This document shows positions 50,553 to 59,569 of a stretch of 64,000 bases of DNA, piece by piece. Numbering within the stretch: the stretch's first letter is position 1; every line of letters starts with the position of its first letter. The notes below the pieces were generated by a model that did no database searches, had not been told where the DNA came from, and saw only the letters and a program-made list of their open reading frames with translations. The position numbers and the translations under genes were made by a program. Source of the stretch: JAITVM01 sp031551135 (GTDB taxonomy: Bacteria > Bacillota > Clostridia > Lachnospirales > JAITVM01); contig JAVBOA010000020.1 in the NCBI GenBank assembly GCA_031551135.1, positions 1 through 64,000 on the forward strand, given 5' to 3'.

Positions 50553-51619
50553 TAGAAAATGAATTTTTTAGGCTTTTGATTGTTGATGATGAAATTCAAA
50601 TACGCAATGGTTTAAAATACGGAATTGACTGGACAAGTTGCGGGATTTCCGAGGTTTGTACAGCCGAAAACGGTATAGAGGCTTTTAGTTTATTTGAAAA
50701 AAAGTTTTATGATATTGTGATTACCGATATAAAAATGCCCGGGCTTGACGGTCTTCAGCTTTCAAAAAAAATTATCGAAATCTCTCCGGATACTTTAATC
50801 GTAATTCTGAGCGGTTATTCGGAATTTGAATACGCAAAAACCGCAATTCAAATCGGCGTGCTTGATTACGAGCTAAAGCCCGTTAATATATCTGCACTTA
50901 TCAACACCGTAAAAAAAGGTTTGGAAAGCAAAAAGAGAACAGCCTTGCATGAAAAAAACTTGACTGCTCTGGAAGATGACGAGGCCGAGGAACTTTTTGG
51001 AAAAGCAGATTATAAAGCAATAGAAAACTTTATTAATAATAAATTCGACGAAATTTTGAATGCTCAGATTGACGAAATTGAACAGATCAGAAGATATTTT
51101 TTGGAGTTTAATTCTAAATTTTTATATTTTTATAATAAATCAGAGCCAACGGTCAAGCTTATTTCATCGGAAATTAAAACTCTCGAAAATGTTCCGGTTT
51201 TGGAATCCGTGCATAATTATAAACAATTTGAACTTCGGATTTTTGAAAAAATATTTTCAAGGCTTGAGGAATTTAAACCGGTCGCCAACAGCATTTGGCT
51301 GGTTAATATTTTATTTTATATACACGAAAATTATTCAAAAGAAATATCTGTTGAAAATATCGCAAGCCTTGTAAATAAAAGCCCGAATTATGTCAGTGGC
51401 GTTTTTAAAAAAGAACTCGGTCAGCCGTTTATTGAATATTTGAACAAATACAGAATCAACACCGCTATCGAATTAATGCTTTCCGAAGATTTATTGGTCT
51501 ATGAAATTGCGCAGAGAGTCGGCTACACAAATTATAAATATTTCAATAAAATGTTTAAGCGAATCACATCAATGAGTCCGACGGATTATAAAAAAAATTT
51601 ACATAAAAAGATGTTTTAA
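50549..51619 (+). CDS. YesN-like response regulator with AraC DNA-binding domain
   Basis: A 356-residue regulator. The receiver domain has the phosphorylated Asp in DIVITDIKMPGLDG (about 57), the acidic pair in IVDDE and Lys in ELKPVN. A variable middle region follows, then the AraC domain in the last 100 residues (ISVENIASLVNKSPNYVSGVFKKELG and YEIAQRVGYTNYKYFNKMFKR). It begins in the kinase stop (ATGATAG). It is likely to activate the divergent sugar importer. Convergent with the nucleotidyltransferase genes, with a four-base overlap at the stops. Confidence 0.93.
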   Translation: MIENEFFRLLIVDDEIQIRNGLKYGIDWTSCGISEVCTAENGIEAFSLFEKKFYDIVITDIKMPGLDGLQLSKKIIEISPDTLIVILSGYSEFEYAKTAIQIGVLDYELKPVNISALINTVKKGLESKKRTALHEKNLTALEDDEAEELFGKADYKAIENFINNKFDEILNAQIDEIEQIRRYFLEFNSKFLYFYNKSEPTVKLISSEIKTLENVPVLESVHNYKQFELRIFEKIFSRLEEFKPVANSIWLVNILFYIHENYSKEISVENIASLVNKSPNYVSGVFKKELGQPFIEYLNKYRINTAIELMLSEDLLVYEIAQRVGYTNYKYFNKMFKRITSMSPTDYKKNLHKKMF

Positions 51620-52578
51620 TGTTTGCTATACAGGCTGATTAAAAGCTTTTCGATTTTGTCCATATCGGGAAAATCGGGAAGCTTTGTATTTTCTGCGGAT
51701 TTTTCAAATTTGTATTGATATTCATTTGTTAATTTAAAAATCTCATCAAAAGAATATACGCCGTTTCGCAAATCCAGCAAGAAAGATTTTTCGTCTTTTC
51801 GATTTGTGATAATTCCTTTTCCGTCCAAAATATCAATCCCCATTATCAAAAGCCTAATTAAATGCATTGCATGTTTGAATAAATGTGCGTCATCTTTTTT
51901 GTTGTTCCTATGATTCAGCTTTTTGTATGTTCGGATTATATTGTTCAACTCAGAATAAATTCCAATAAAATCTTTTATCGGGTATGATTTTAAATTAATA
52001 TCAAAATCCAATTCGCCGGAGGAAGTATTTTCGTAAATTTTAATTGAATTACTGTCAAAATCGGTATAAGTCTGCTTAAAATGCTCTATCTGGGAATTCA
52101 GTGTGTCATTCAAATGTTTTGTGCGTTCTTTTTCTTCATAGCTGTCGTGGCAAAGCGCATTTTGAAGCCGCCGCAACTGCGCCATTGAGTAATTTCCAAA
52201 TGAATTTATAACTTTTTTCGATAAAAATAAAGAAGCATTAGAGCGTAATATTTCGCCTTCTTCGGTAATTTTAATTATACTTTCGGGGGCTGTGCCGAGC
52301 AATTCCAAAGCTGAAGGATTTGCGTCGGCGCATAGCCTAAAGAATTTTTTGAGTCCGTAAATAACCGTATCAGTCGGGATATCCTCAAATTGGTCAAAAG
52401 TTTTCAGACCTAAATAATATTTTTTATCTTCAATCAAAACGCCGCGCAAATCGATATCACTTTTCTCGTTATCCGTTCCGTATGCCCGCGAACCGCTCAA
52501 AGTTAGATAAATTATATTTTTTAAATCCTCATTGTTTTTTAAAAAGCTATATTTTTCCGAATTCAATAAATCAATCAT
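51616..52578 (-). CDS. RlaP-type nucleotidyltransferase (second of a pair)
   Basis: A 320-residue protein of the RlaP/YcgL-like polymerase beta superfamily. The catalytic core LSGSRAYGTDNEKSDIDLRGVLI shows the GS...DxD pattern of active nucleotidyltransferases. Helical regions and a conserved HLFKHAMHLIRLL segment follow. Members are associated with RNA ligase and repair systems, but none is visible here. ATG at 52578 is chosen, since it overlaps the stop of the first gene (ATGATTGA) and suggests coupling. Substrate unknown. Confidence 0.8.
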   Translation of the reverse strand: MIDLLNSEKYSFLKNNEDLKNIIYLTLSGSRAYGTDNEKSDIDLRGVLIEDKKYYLGLKTFDQFEDIPTDTVIYGLKKFFRLCADANPSALELLGTAPESIIKITEEGEILRSNASLFLSKKVINSFGNYSMAQLRRLQNALCHDSYEEKERTKHLNDTLNSQIEHFKQTYTDFDSNSIKIYENTSSGELDFDINLKSYPIKDFIGIYSELNNIIRTYKKLNHRNNKKDDAHLFKHAMHLIRLLIMGIDILDGKGIITNRKDEKSFLLDLRNGVYSFDEIFKLTNEYQYKFEKSAENTKLPDFPDMDKIEKLLISLYSKH

Positions 52579-53350
52579 TTTGCCACATCTTTTCAATAAG
52601 ATTTCTAAAAACTTCGTCTGCTGGTTCATAATTTCGATTTTTTGTGAATTTCATATCTTTTAATTGGTTTTCGAATAATTCTATTTCTTTCGTAAAATAA
52701 TCAATCAATTTATCGTGCCGATTTATCAAAAAAGATTCATCCGAAACAGATTTAAGGCTTTTCAATTCCTGTATGATATCAAAAATTTCAGCGTCGGGCA
52801 TGGCTTCTTTTAGGGTTATGTCATATTCCATATACGGCATTTTTTTGTGTATATAAATAAAATTAAGATTAGCGATTGGCCGTAATATATAGAAATATTT
52901 TTTCAATTTTGATTCGTCTTCGGCTATGATTTCGTTTAATTTATTTTTTGCGATATTCAGATAATGGTATGAAATTGCAACCGGGTTGAAAAATAAATTC
53001 GCCAAATTCTGCATTTGTTCCCGAAAATAATTATCACAAATATATATATCGTTTGAAGAAAGCCATTCGAAAACAGTCGCATTCGATTTTAAAATATGCT
53101 GAATTGCTTTTTTCAAATCCCAACCGTTTATATCGTAAATTTCGTCAGAAGCATATTGAATATAATCCTTTTTTTCTAAAACCGAAAGATAATAATTTTT
53201 TTCATGCAAGTAAATAAAACGGCAATCATAATCCGAATCGGGAGAGGGAAATCCCCAACTTCGGCTGCCGGATTCTATCGCAAAAGGAATTTTTACATTA
53301 TAATGAATTTCGGTCTCATGCAGTTTTTTTAAGATATTTTCTCTTATCAT
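52571..53350 (-). CDS. RlaP-type nucleotidyltransferase (first of a pair)
   Basis: A 259-residue protein of the same superfamily as its neighbour. IESGSRSWGFPSPDSDYDCRFIYL carries the GS motif and the DxD acidic pair, followed by NGWDLKKAIQHILKSNATVFEWLSS, which is typical of the family. Both catalytic centres look intact. The ATG at 53350 is preceded by GGAGGAATAT; the longer frame start at 53419 reads through upstream DNA. The two genes form a small operon. Confidence 0.85.
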   Translation of the reverse strand: MIRENILKKLHETEIHYNVKIPFAIESGSRSWGFPSPDSDYDCRFIYLHEKNYYLSVLEKKDYIQYASDEIYDINGWDLKKAIQHILKSNATVFEWLSSNDIYICDNYFREQMQNLANLFFNPVAISYHYLNIAKNKLNEIIAEDESKLKKYFYILRPIANLNFIYIHKKMPYMEYDITLKEAMPDAEIFDIIQELKSLKSVSDESFLINRHDKLIDYFTKEIELFENQLKDMKFTKNRNYEPADEVFRNLIEKMWQND

Positions 53351-53465
53351 ATATTCCTCCAGAATAAATATTTTAATATAATAAATGGAAATACTATAAT
53401 AATACACTTCAATAATCATATCAAAGTTTCAAAAACTTGACAATATAGCAGTTTTTTACTGACTA

Positions 53466-53579
53466 ATACTATTTTCATTTTGATAAGTAGAAAAAAATTT
53501 TTCACAGCGGAGCGTTTCGCGCAACGCTTCAAGCGCGAAATGAAATATTTTTTTCTATCCTTTATATTGAAAATAGTAT
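53466..53579 (+). repeat. Palindromic MITE, copy 9 (114 bp)
   Basis: Canonical ends and arms; flanked by TAA on both sides. Sits between the RlaP pair and the terminator of the holin-like gene. Confidence 0.9.
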
Positions 53580-53595
53580 AAAGGATTTTGTCATA

Positions 53596-53629
53596 TAAAA
53601 AAATCATTTGCGTATCGGCGCAAATGACT
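53596..53629 (-). terminator. Terminator of the holin-like gene
   Basis: TCATTTGCG and CGCAAATGA form the stem; on the minus strand it is followed by TTTTTTTA. Confidence 0.75.
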
Positions 53630-53785
53630 TTTGCAATATTTTTTGGTAATTTTTTTAAAGGCAATGAATTTTTGGCGCTATAAATCTCTTTGGCATTTTC
53701 AGAAACCCTGTTAAGCAGAATTGGTTTGTCCAATCGAAAGGCTTGCGTGCTGTGCCGAACGAAAACAACGCCGGGTGAATGCTGA

Positions 53786-54196
53786 TTATGAAGGATTATT
53801 GTCATGATCATTTCGAGACTCTGTTCCTTTCTCGTTTTCTGTATTAAACATATCTGCCATAGATTCGGGAAATTCGGTTGACACATGGTTTAAGTCTAAA
53901 ATTTTTAATAATTTAATAACAATATCGTAGCCATATTTTGCTATTGCACCGACAAAAATCAAAACTACCGCTTCGCTGAAATTCACAGACATATTTTCCA
54001 TTGAAATTCTAATGATTGTTGGATTTAAATGACCAACAAAATATAATCCAACCATTACTATTAAAACGGTAATCCCTTTAAAAATTGTAAAGATTAAATC
54101 TCTCAAATTAAAGGTGCAATCTGCTGTACAAGCCACACAATTTAATATTACATTTCCCGTTATTACAATAGTGAGACTCAGAATATATGATAACAT
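53786..54196 (-). CDS. Small holin-like membrane protein
   Basis: A protein of about 136 residues with three hydrophobic helices (YILSLTIVITGNVILNCVAC, then GITVLIVMVGLYFVG, then AVVLIFVGAIAKYGYDIVI) and a polar, acidic C-terminal tail. The size and layout resemble phage-type holins, but I cannot assign a family. The start is uncertain: the ATG at 54196 has no clear site. A longer frame begins with TTG at 54232, with GAGGGA inside it. Single gene with its own terminator; no phage genes adjoin. Confidence 0.55.
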   Translation of the reverse strand: MLSYILSLTIVITGNVILNCVACTADCTFNLRDLIFTIFKGITVLIVMVGLYFVGHLNPTIIRISMENMSVNFSEAVVLIFVGAIAKYGYDIVIKLLKILDLNHVSTEFPESMADMFNTENEKGTESRNDHDNNPS

Positions 54197-54366
54197 TTCG
54201 TCTAGTACTAAAATAAAAATTCCCTCTTTCAAATAAAAATTAATTTATAGCATTTCCATACTTAAGAATAGAAAAAAATCAAAATGCAAAGCATCAATGT
54301 ATTGTTTGCTATATAGTCATAATATTTGAAAACTGACGATTATGTGACGAAAAATCCGTGTAAATA

Positions 54367-54395
54367 TTGACAAGCATTTAAAAAAAATATAATAT
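54367..54395 (+). promoter_or_regulatory. Promoter of the padR operon
   Basis: TTGACA (54367-54372), 17-base spacer, TAATAT (54390-54395), or TATAAT with a 15-base spacer. A small palindromic TATCGATA-type element follows near 54410. Confidence 0.5.
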
Positions 54396-54430
54396 ATAGA
54401 TAATCAATGTATCGATAAAGGAGGTATTGT

Positions 54431-54799
54431 ATGAAAGAATTATTGAACGGCTCGATGACTTTTATAATTTTAAATTTATTAAAAAGCGAAGATATGTACG
54501 GCTATCAAATGACAAAAAAATTGGAGGAAATTTCGGAAAATACTTTTACTTTAAAAGAGGGAACGCTTTATCCGATTTTGCACACACTGGAAAAAGAAAA
54601 ACTGGCTGAATCATATTTTAATTCGGATTCGGGGCGCAAAAGAAAATATTACCGCTTGACGGATGAAGGGCAAAAAATTTTGGATAAAAAATCTCAAGAA
54701 TGGGACTTGTTTTCGAACATGGTTAAGCGTGTTATGGCTATCCGCAAAAGTATTGATTCTAACTCCGCTGAGGGAGGCGCGAATATTGAAATCGGATAA
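54431..54799 (+). CDS. PadR-family transcriptional regulator
   Basis: A 122-residue winged-helix regulator. KSEDMYGYQMTKKLEE, then LKEGTLYPILHTLEKEKL and RKYYRLTDEGQKIL are the PadR hallmarks. The C-terminal helix is short, as in PadR-s1 proteins. These often control the membrane protein gene directly behind them, and the next gene overlaps its end by 14 bases. GGAGG precedes the ATG. Confidence 0.9.
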   Translation: MKELLNGSMTFIILNLLKSEDMYGYQMTKKLEEISENTFTLKEGTLYPILHTLEKEKLAESYFNSDSGRKRKYYRLTDEGQKILDKKSQEWDLFSNMVKRVMAIRKSIDSNSAEGGANIEIG

Positions 54800-56123
54800 A
54801 GAATATTTTTTGGATTTAATATGTTCAAAAATTAAAAATAAAAATGTTCATGCAAAAATTAAGGACGAATATGAAGATCATATAGATGAACTTTGTGAAG
54901 AGCTGAAAACGGATGGAATGGCCTCGGAAGATGCGCTTGCGGCAGCCGTCCTGCGAATGGGCAACCCTGCGGAAATCGGCGAACAATTGAATAAAACGCA
55001 TAAGCCGTTGATTGAGTTTTCGATTATTTTTTCAACGCTTGCAATAATGATTATAGGAATTTTATGCAATCTCTATCTTTCCAAAATGTTGTCAATAGAC
55101 ATCAGTATTTATAAATTGTTCGGAATATTTGGATTATTTTTTGCAGCTTATGCAATCGCCTTTAAGTTGGATTATCAAAAATTGCAAAAATTTTGCCCTC
55201 AGCTTTATATTTTGAGTATTATTATACTTGCGTCGGCTGTATTGAACAATTATTCAACGGAAAGGCTACCGTCTTCAATCAGAGTAGTTCATTTCACATT
55301 TCCGATTTTGATTATCTCATTTTCGGGAATAATAAAGAAAATTTTTTTGGATAAAAATGATTTAGCCAGCAGTGTAAAATATCTTATAACATTTGTAATT
55401 ATGGTAATTCCGGCGTTTTTGTGCATACTCATTCCGAATTTAGCTTCGGCTCTATTAATATGCTGCACATTATTTTTAATTTTTATTGCTATGATTTTAA
55501 ATGAAAAATTTATTTGTGAAAATAAAAAATCTGTATTGAGCAAATTAATATTAACGCCATTTTCAATTTTCTCGTTAATTTTTTTGTATTTCGTTTCAAA
55601 GAATAATTTTATGATTCATAGGCTTAGAGCTTTGCTGCCGGGCGAAGCCGATAAATACGGAATTGGTTATAATACTTATGTAATGCGGAATATAATTTCG
55701 AATTCCAAGCCGTTTGGCGAGACTTTTGTAAATATGGATGACAAAGTTTTCAAACCGCTACAAGTTTTGCCTGACGCTTCGGGATTTCAGAATTTTCTGG
55801 CGATTATCTCGGTTTTTGGCTGGGCTATCGGTGCTGTAATTCTAATCTTGTTTGTATTTTTAATTTATAGAATGTTTTTGACCGTTAATAAAATAGATGA
55901 TGTTTTTGGATTTTTAATCGCATTTGGTTGTTCGGCTTTGATAACTGTACAATTTGTTTTGTCAGTTTTAATTCAAGCAACTTTATTGCCGGTCTCTGCC
56001 TCAAATTATTTTCCGTTTATTACGTTTGATATATCTTTTTTTGCCGTAAATTTCATTACTTTGATGATTATTGTAAATATATACAAATCAAAAGATGCAT
56101 TTTTCGCCGCGGAAATATTTTAA
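54786..56123 (+). CDS. Divergent FtsW/RodA-like membrane protein with permease prefix domain
   Basis: A 445-residue protein. The N-terminal 75 residues form a HAAS/permease-prefix-type helical domain (YEDHIDELCEELKTDGMASEDALAAAVLRMGNPAEIGEQL), frequent in genes behind PadR. About ten hydrophobic helices follow with the SEDS layout. The extracellular loop LPDASGFQNFLAIISVFGWAIGA aligns with LPExxTDFIFAxxxEExGxIGA, but the catalytic Asp is missing, and the final PFIxYGGSS motif reads PFITFDIS. It may have lost glycosyltransferase activity. TTG at 54786 follows GGGAGGCGCG. Confidence 0.7.
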   Translation: MKSDKEYFLDLICSKIKNKNVHAKIKDEYEDHIDELCEELKTDGMASEDALAAAVLRMGNPAEIGEQLNKTHKPLIEFSIIFSTLAIMIIGILCNLYLSKMLSIDISIYKLFGIFGLFFAAYAIAFKLDYQKLQKFCPQLYILSIIILASAVLNNYSTERLPSSIRVVHFTFPILIISFSGIIKKIFLDKNDLASSVKYLITFVIMVIPAFLCILIPNLASALLICCTLFLIFIAMILNEKFICENKKSVLSKLILTPFSIFSLIFLYFVSKNNFMIHRLRALLPGEADKYGIGYNTYVMRNIISNSKPFGETFVNMDDKVFKPLQVLPDASGFQNFLAIISVFGWAIGAVILILFVFLIYRMFLTVNKIDDVFGFLIAFGCSALITVQFVLSVLIQATLLPVSASNYFPFITFDISFFAVNFITLMIIVNIYKSKDAFFAAEIF

Positions 56124-56133
56124 TCGGGAAGTA

Positions 56134-56223
56134 ATACTATTTTCATTTATATGTTTGCTGATAAACATTCCATCTTTTTAATTGTTTATCAGCAAACATT
56201 TTCCTTAATATTGAAAATAGTAT
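56134..56223. repeat. Palindromic element with MITE ends and a different core (90 bp)
   Basis: Ends ATACTATTTTCAT and TTGAAAATAGTAT match the large family. The core is instead a perfect inverted repeat ATGTTTGCTGATAAAC / GTTTATCAGCAAACAT. TAA flanks both sides. It starts 11 bases after the FtsW-like stop. Confidence 0.85.
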
Positions 56224-56328
56224 AAATATTTTTCACCAAAAAAATAAAACTAAAATGTTGCATATGTCCTATGGAATTGCCATATATAAGATAAGAAATA
56301 GTATTATTTACATAAATATAAATTTATA

Positions 56329-56357
56329 TTGATATTTTTTTATATACAGTATATAAT
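56329..56357 (+). promoter_or_regulatory. Sigma-A-type promoter of livJ
   Basis: TTGATA (56329-56334), 17-base spacer, TATAAT (56352-56357). Confidence 0.7.
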
Positions 56358-56437
56358 CTTGTTTATATTTTAATACGGCGCAGTATGTAAGCGGCGCACA
56401 AATTCTAATTTTGTAATCCATAGGAGGTAAAGAATTT

Positions 56438-57583
56438 ATGTTATTTAAGAAAATATTTTCGTTCGCTATGGCGAGCGCTATGGTTCTTGCCATGGCCGGC
56501 TGTAGCGGCGGCTCGGCACAAAATACATCAGAAGAACTCGTAATCGGCTTTGTTGGCCCGTTAACCGGTCCGGTTGCTATTTATGGCGTTGCGGCAAGTC
56601 AAGGCGCAACATTATATTTTGAGCAAAACCCTGAATTGTTGGGCAAAAAAGTTAAATTCCAACAAGAAGACGATAAGCACGATACTACAGAAGCTGTTAT
56701 TGCGTATAATAAGCTCGTTGGAAATTCCAAAGCTGTTGCAATAGTCGGCGCAGTAACTTCAAAGCCATCCATCGCTATGGTAATGGAAGCGGCTAAAAAA
56801 GGAACGCCTTGTATTACGCCGACCGGAACAGCGGCAGAGATTACTACATACGGCGAAAATATCTTTAGAGCTTGCTTTTTGGATCCGCTTCAAGGTAAAA
56901 CAATGGCCAATTTCGCTTATGATAATTTAGGAAAGAAAAATGTTGCTGTTCTTTATGATTCCGCTGACGATTATTCATCAGGCGTTATGGAAGCATTCGA
57001 AGCCGAATTTACTGCAAAAGGCGGTACTATTGTTGCGAATGAATCCTTTAAAAGCGGCGATACAGACTTTAACACTCAGCTTACTAAAATAAAAAGTGCA
57101 AATCCTGAAGCACTTTTCTTACCTGTTTATTATTCCGACGTTGCTATGATTTCGACACAAGCCAAATCCATGGGATTTTCGACACAATTGCTCGGTATAG
57201 ACGGCTGGGACGGCGTTTTGCAAACATTGGAAGATAAATCCGCTGTAGAAGGCGCGTATTTCTGCAACCACTATTCAACCGAAGATACCAGCGACAAAGT
57301 TCAAAACTTTGTTAAAGCTTTTGAAGAAAAATATGGCGAAACTCCAAATTCATTTGCGGCATTGGGCTATGATGCGGCGCATATTATGGCAAACGCTATA
57401 GAAAAAGCCGGTTCTACGGACAGCAAAGCGATTGTTGGCGCTTTAAAAGAAACTGATTTAGAAATAGTAACTTCCGGTACCAATGTTAAATTTGACCAAA
57501 ACGGCGACCCGATTAAAGCTGTTAGTATTATAAAAATAGTTGATGGTGCGCATACTTTGGATTCACAATTATCAGCAGAATAA
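56438..57583 (+). CDS. livJ: Branched-chain amino acid ABC transporter, substrate-binding lipoprotein
   Basis: A 381-residue type I periplasmic-binding-fold lipoprotein (lipobox AMAGC, Cys22). ELVIGFVGPLTGPVAIYG and the IVGAVTSKPSIAM and TPTGTAAEIT segments fit the Leu/Ile/Val-binding family. Gene order livJ-H-M-G-F supports this; the ligand could also be another amino acid or amide. TAGGAGG precedes the ATG. A hairpin behind it separates it from the permease genes. Confidence 0.92.
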   Translation: MLFKKIFSFAMASAMVLAMAGCSGGSAQNTSEELVIGFVGPLTGPVAIYGVAASQGATLYFEQNPELLGKKVKFQQEDDKHDTTEAVIAYNKLVGNSKAVAIVGAVTSKPSIAMVMEAAKKGTPCITPTGTAAEITTYGENIFRACFLDPLQGKTMANFAYDNLGKKNVAVLYDSADDYSSGVMEAFEAEFTAKGGTIVANESFKSGDTDFNTQLTKIKSANPEALFLPVYYSDVAMISTQAKSMGFSTQLLGIDGWDGVLQTLEDKSAVEGAYFCNHYSTEDTSDKVQNFVKAFEEKYGETPNSFAALGYDAAHIMANAIEKAGSTDSKAIVGALKETDLEIVTSGTNVKFDQNGDPIKAVSIIKIVDGAHTLDSQLSAE

Positions 57584-57605
57584 TATAATATATACTAAAT
57601 AATAT

Positions 57606-57637
57606 AAAGCGCCTTTCGGTAGAGGGGCGTTTTTTTA
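57606..57637 (+). terminator. Intra-operon hairpin between livJ and livH
   Basis: AGCGCCTTT and AGGGGCGTT (with G-T pairs), followed by seven T. Probably partial termination, giving more binding protein than permease. Confidence 0.65.
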
Positions 57638-57717
57638 TAAAAGCAACTTGTTTATTTGTTGAAAAAAAATTATACTATTAGGAAAAGATTTATACATATT
57701 ATTAAGGGCGTGAAAAT

Positions 57718-58599
57718 ATGGATTTGAAGTTATTTGCGGATCAGCTGATAAACGGAATAAGCGTCGGTTCCGTTTATGCGCTTGTTGCGCTTGGCTACAC
57801 AATGGTTTACGGTATTGTTAAATTAATAAATTTTGCCCACGGCGATATTATTATGGTGTCCTCGTATTTATTGATGACTTTTTTGAAAAGAATGGGATTG
57901 CCAATGCCGCTGGCAATATTGCTGTCGGTAGTATTATCGGGCCTGATTGGCGTGCTTATCGAAAAGCTTGCGTATAAGCCGCTTAGGAACGCTCCGAGAA
58001 TCAATGTTTTAATTACGGCTATCGGAATTTCGATTTTCTTGCAAAATCTTTTTATGTGGATATTCAAGCCGAATCCAATCGCAATGCCGGCACTTTTAAA
58101 CGGAACTATAAACATAGGAATATTTACGATTTCGAAAATTTCTATGCTGACGATTATTGTTTCGATTGTTCTGATGGTTTGTTTAACGCTTTTGATTAAA
58201 TTCACAAAAATCGGGAAGGCTATGCGTGCGGTTTCTGAGGACGCAGGTGCGGCGGCTCTGATGGGAATTAATGTTGACAATACGATTTCGGTAACATTTT
58301 TAATTGGCTCATCTTTGGCGGCTGTTGCGGGCATTTTGTACGCCTCAACATATTTGCTGATTAATCCGTTTATGGGTTCTGCTTTCGGATTAAAAGCTTT
58401 TATTGCAGCCGTTTTGGGCGGTATCGGAATTATTCCCGGGGCAATGATCGGCGGATTTATTATGGGAATCGCCGAATCCTTGGCAAAAGGTTACATATCT
58501 ACAATTTTTGCTGAAACCGTGGTTTTTACAATTTTGATTGCGGTTTTGATAGTTAAGCCGTCCGGATTATTGGGCAAAAATATAAAAGAGAAAGTGTAG
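57718..58599 (+). CDS. livH: Branched-chain amino acid ABC transporter permease LivH
   Basis: A 293-residue permease with about eight helices. The family start QLINGISVGSVYALVALGYTMVYGIVKLINFAHG (GISVGSVYALVALGYTMVYG) and the loop GKAMRAVSEDAGAAALMGIN are typical. AAGGGCGTG precedes the ATG. Directly abuts livM. Confidence 0.93.
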   Translation: MDLKLFADQLINGISVGSVYALVALGYTMVYGIVKLINFAHGDIIMVSSYLLMTFLKRMGLPMPLAILLSVVLSGLIGVLIEKLAYKPLRNAPRINVLITAIGISIFLQNLFMWIFKPNPIAMPALLNGTINIGIFTISKISMLTIIVSIVLMVCLTLLIKFTKIGKAMRAVSEDAGAAALMGINVDNTISVTFLIGSSLAAVAGILYASTYLLINPFMGSAFGLKAFIAAVLGGIGIIPGAMIGGFIMGIAESLAKGYISTIFAETVVFTILIAVLIVKPSGLLGKNIKEKV

Positions 58600-58608
58600 G
58601 TGATTGGC

Positions 58609-59565
58609 TTGAAAAATAATAAATATCTGGGACTTATTTTAGCGTTCGGAATTTATGCGATACTTATTTTACTGAGGATTGTCGGGATTCTGGATGATTA
58701 TTTTATTACAATTGTGGACGTAATTTTTATAAATATTATTCTTGCGGTTAGCGTAAATTTAACCGTCGGCTTTTTGGGTCAGCTTGCGCTTGGAAACGCC
58801 GGATTTATGGCGATTGGAGCTTATACCTCCGCAATTTTGACTACATATTTGAAACTTCCGCCGATTATAGTATTTCCGCTTGCGATTATTTGCAGCGGAA
58901 TTTTAGCGGTTTTATTTTCAATGATTGTCGGAATTCCTTCTTTGCGGTTAAGAGGCGATTATTTAGCCATTATTACTTTAGGCTTCGGCGAAATTATAAA
59001 AAATATCATTACAGGTTTGAAAATAACCGGCGGCGCAAGAGGGTATAAAGGAATTATAAATTATTCGACAGATACCAACATTAACGCTTATATAAATATG
59101 ACAGTATTATATTTCGTTGCAATTTTTACAATTTATGTTATTACAAGCCTGACAAAATCCCGTCACGGCAGGGTTATAATTTCTATCAGGGATAACGAAA
59201 TCGCTTCCGAGGCATCGGGTGTAAATATTATGTATTACAAACTTTTTGCTTTTGCGGTTTCTGCATTTTTTGCGGGAGTTGCCGGTTCGCTTTATGCGCA
59301 TCACAACGGAATTTTGGCGGCTAATAAATTTGATTTCAACTATTCGATAGAAATGGTAATTATGGTTGTTTTGGGCGGAATGGGAAATATCACAGGTTCT
59401 GTAATCGCCGCTGTTTTTCTGACGCTTCTGCCGCAGTTTTTGAGCGATTTTGCGGACAAAAGAATGTTGTTTTACTCGATTTTATTAATTGCTGTTATGC
59501 TGATAAAAAATAAAAATTTTACGTTTTTACAATTTGACTCTTTGAAAAAACGTTTGGGCAGGTGA
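58609..59565 (+). CDS. livM: Branched-chain amino acid ABC transporter permease LivM
   Basis: A 318-residue membrane protein. NLTVGFLGQLALGNAGFMAIGAYTSA and the loop HGRVIISIRDNEIASEASGVN identify LivM. Start TTG at 58609 with AGGTGAT upstream; a GTG at 58600 lies next to the livH stop. livG starts four bases after its stop. Confidence 0.93.
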   Translation: MKNNKYLGLILAFGIYAILILLRIVGILDDYFITIVDVIFINIILAVSVNLTVGFLGQLALGNAGFMAIGAYTSAILTTYLKLPPIIVFPLAIICSGILAVLFSMIVGIPSLRLRGDYLAIITLGFGEIIKNIITGLKITGGARGYKGIINYSTDTNINAYINMTVLYFVAIFTIYVITSLTKSRHGRVIISIRDNEIASEASGVNIMYYKLFAFAVSAFFAGVAGSLYAHHNGILAANKFDFNYSIEMVIMVVLGGMGNITGSVIAAVFLTLLPQFLSDFADKRMLFYSILLIAVMLIKNKNFTFLQFDSLKKRLGR

Positions 59566-59569
59566 TTGC

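Larger units (their letters stand above)
56124..56437. other. Intergenic region before livJ
   Basis: Holds the 90-bp palindromic element and the livJ promoter, and no gene. Confidence 0.55.

Noticed and set aside
53416..53886. 156-residue open frame on the minus strand
   Set aside because: It runs through MITE copy 9 and a terminator and has no conserved features; the holin-like gene is in another frame.
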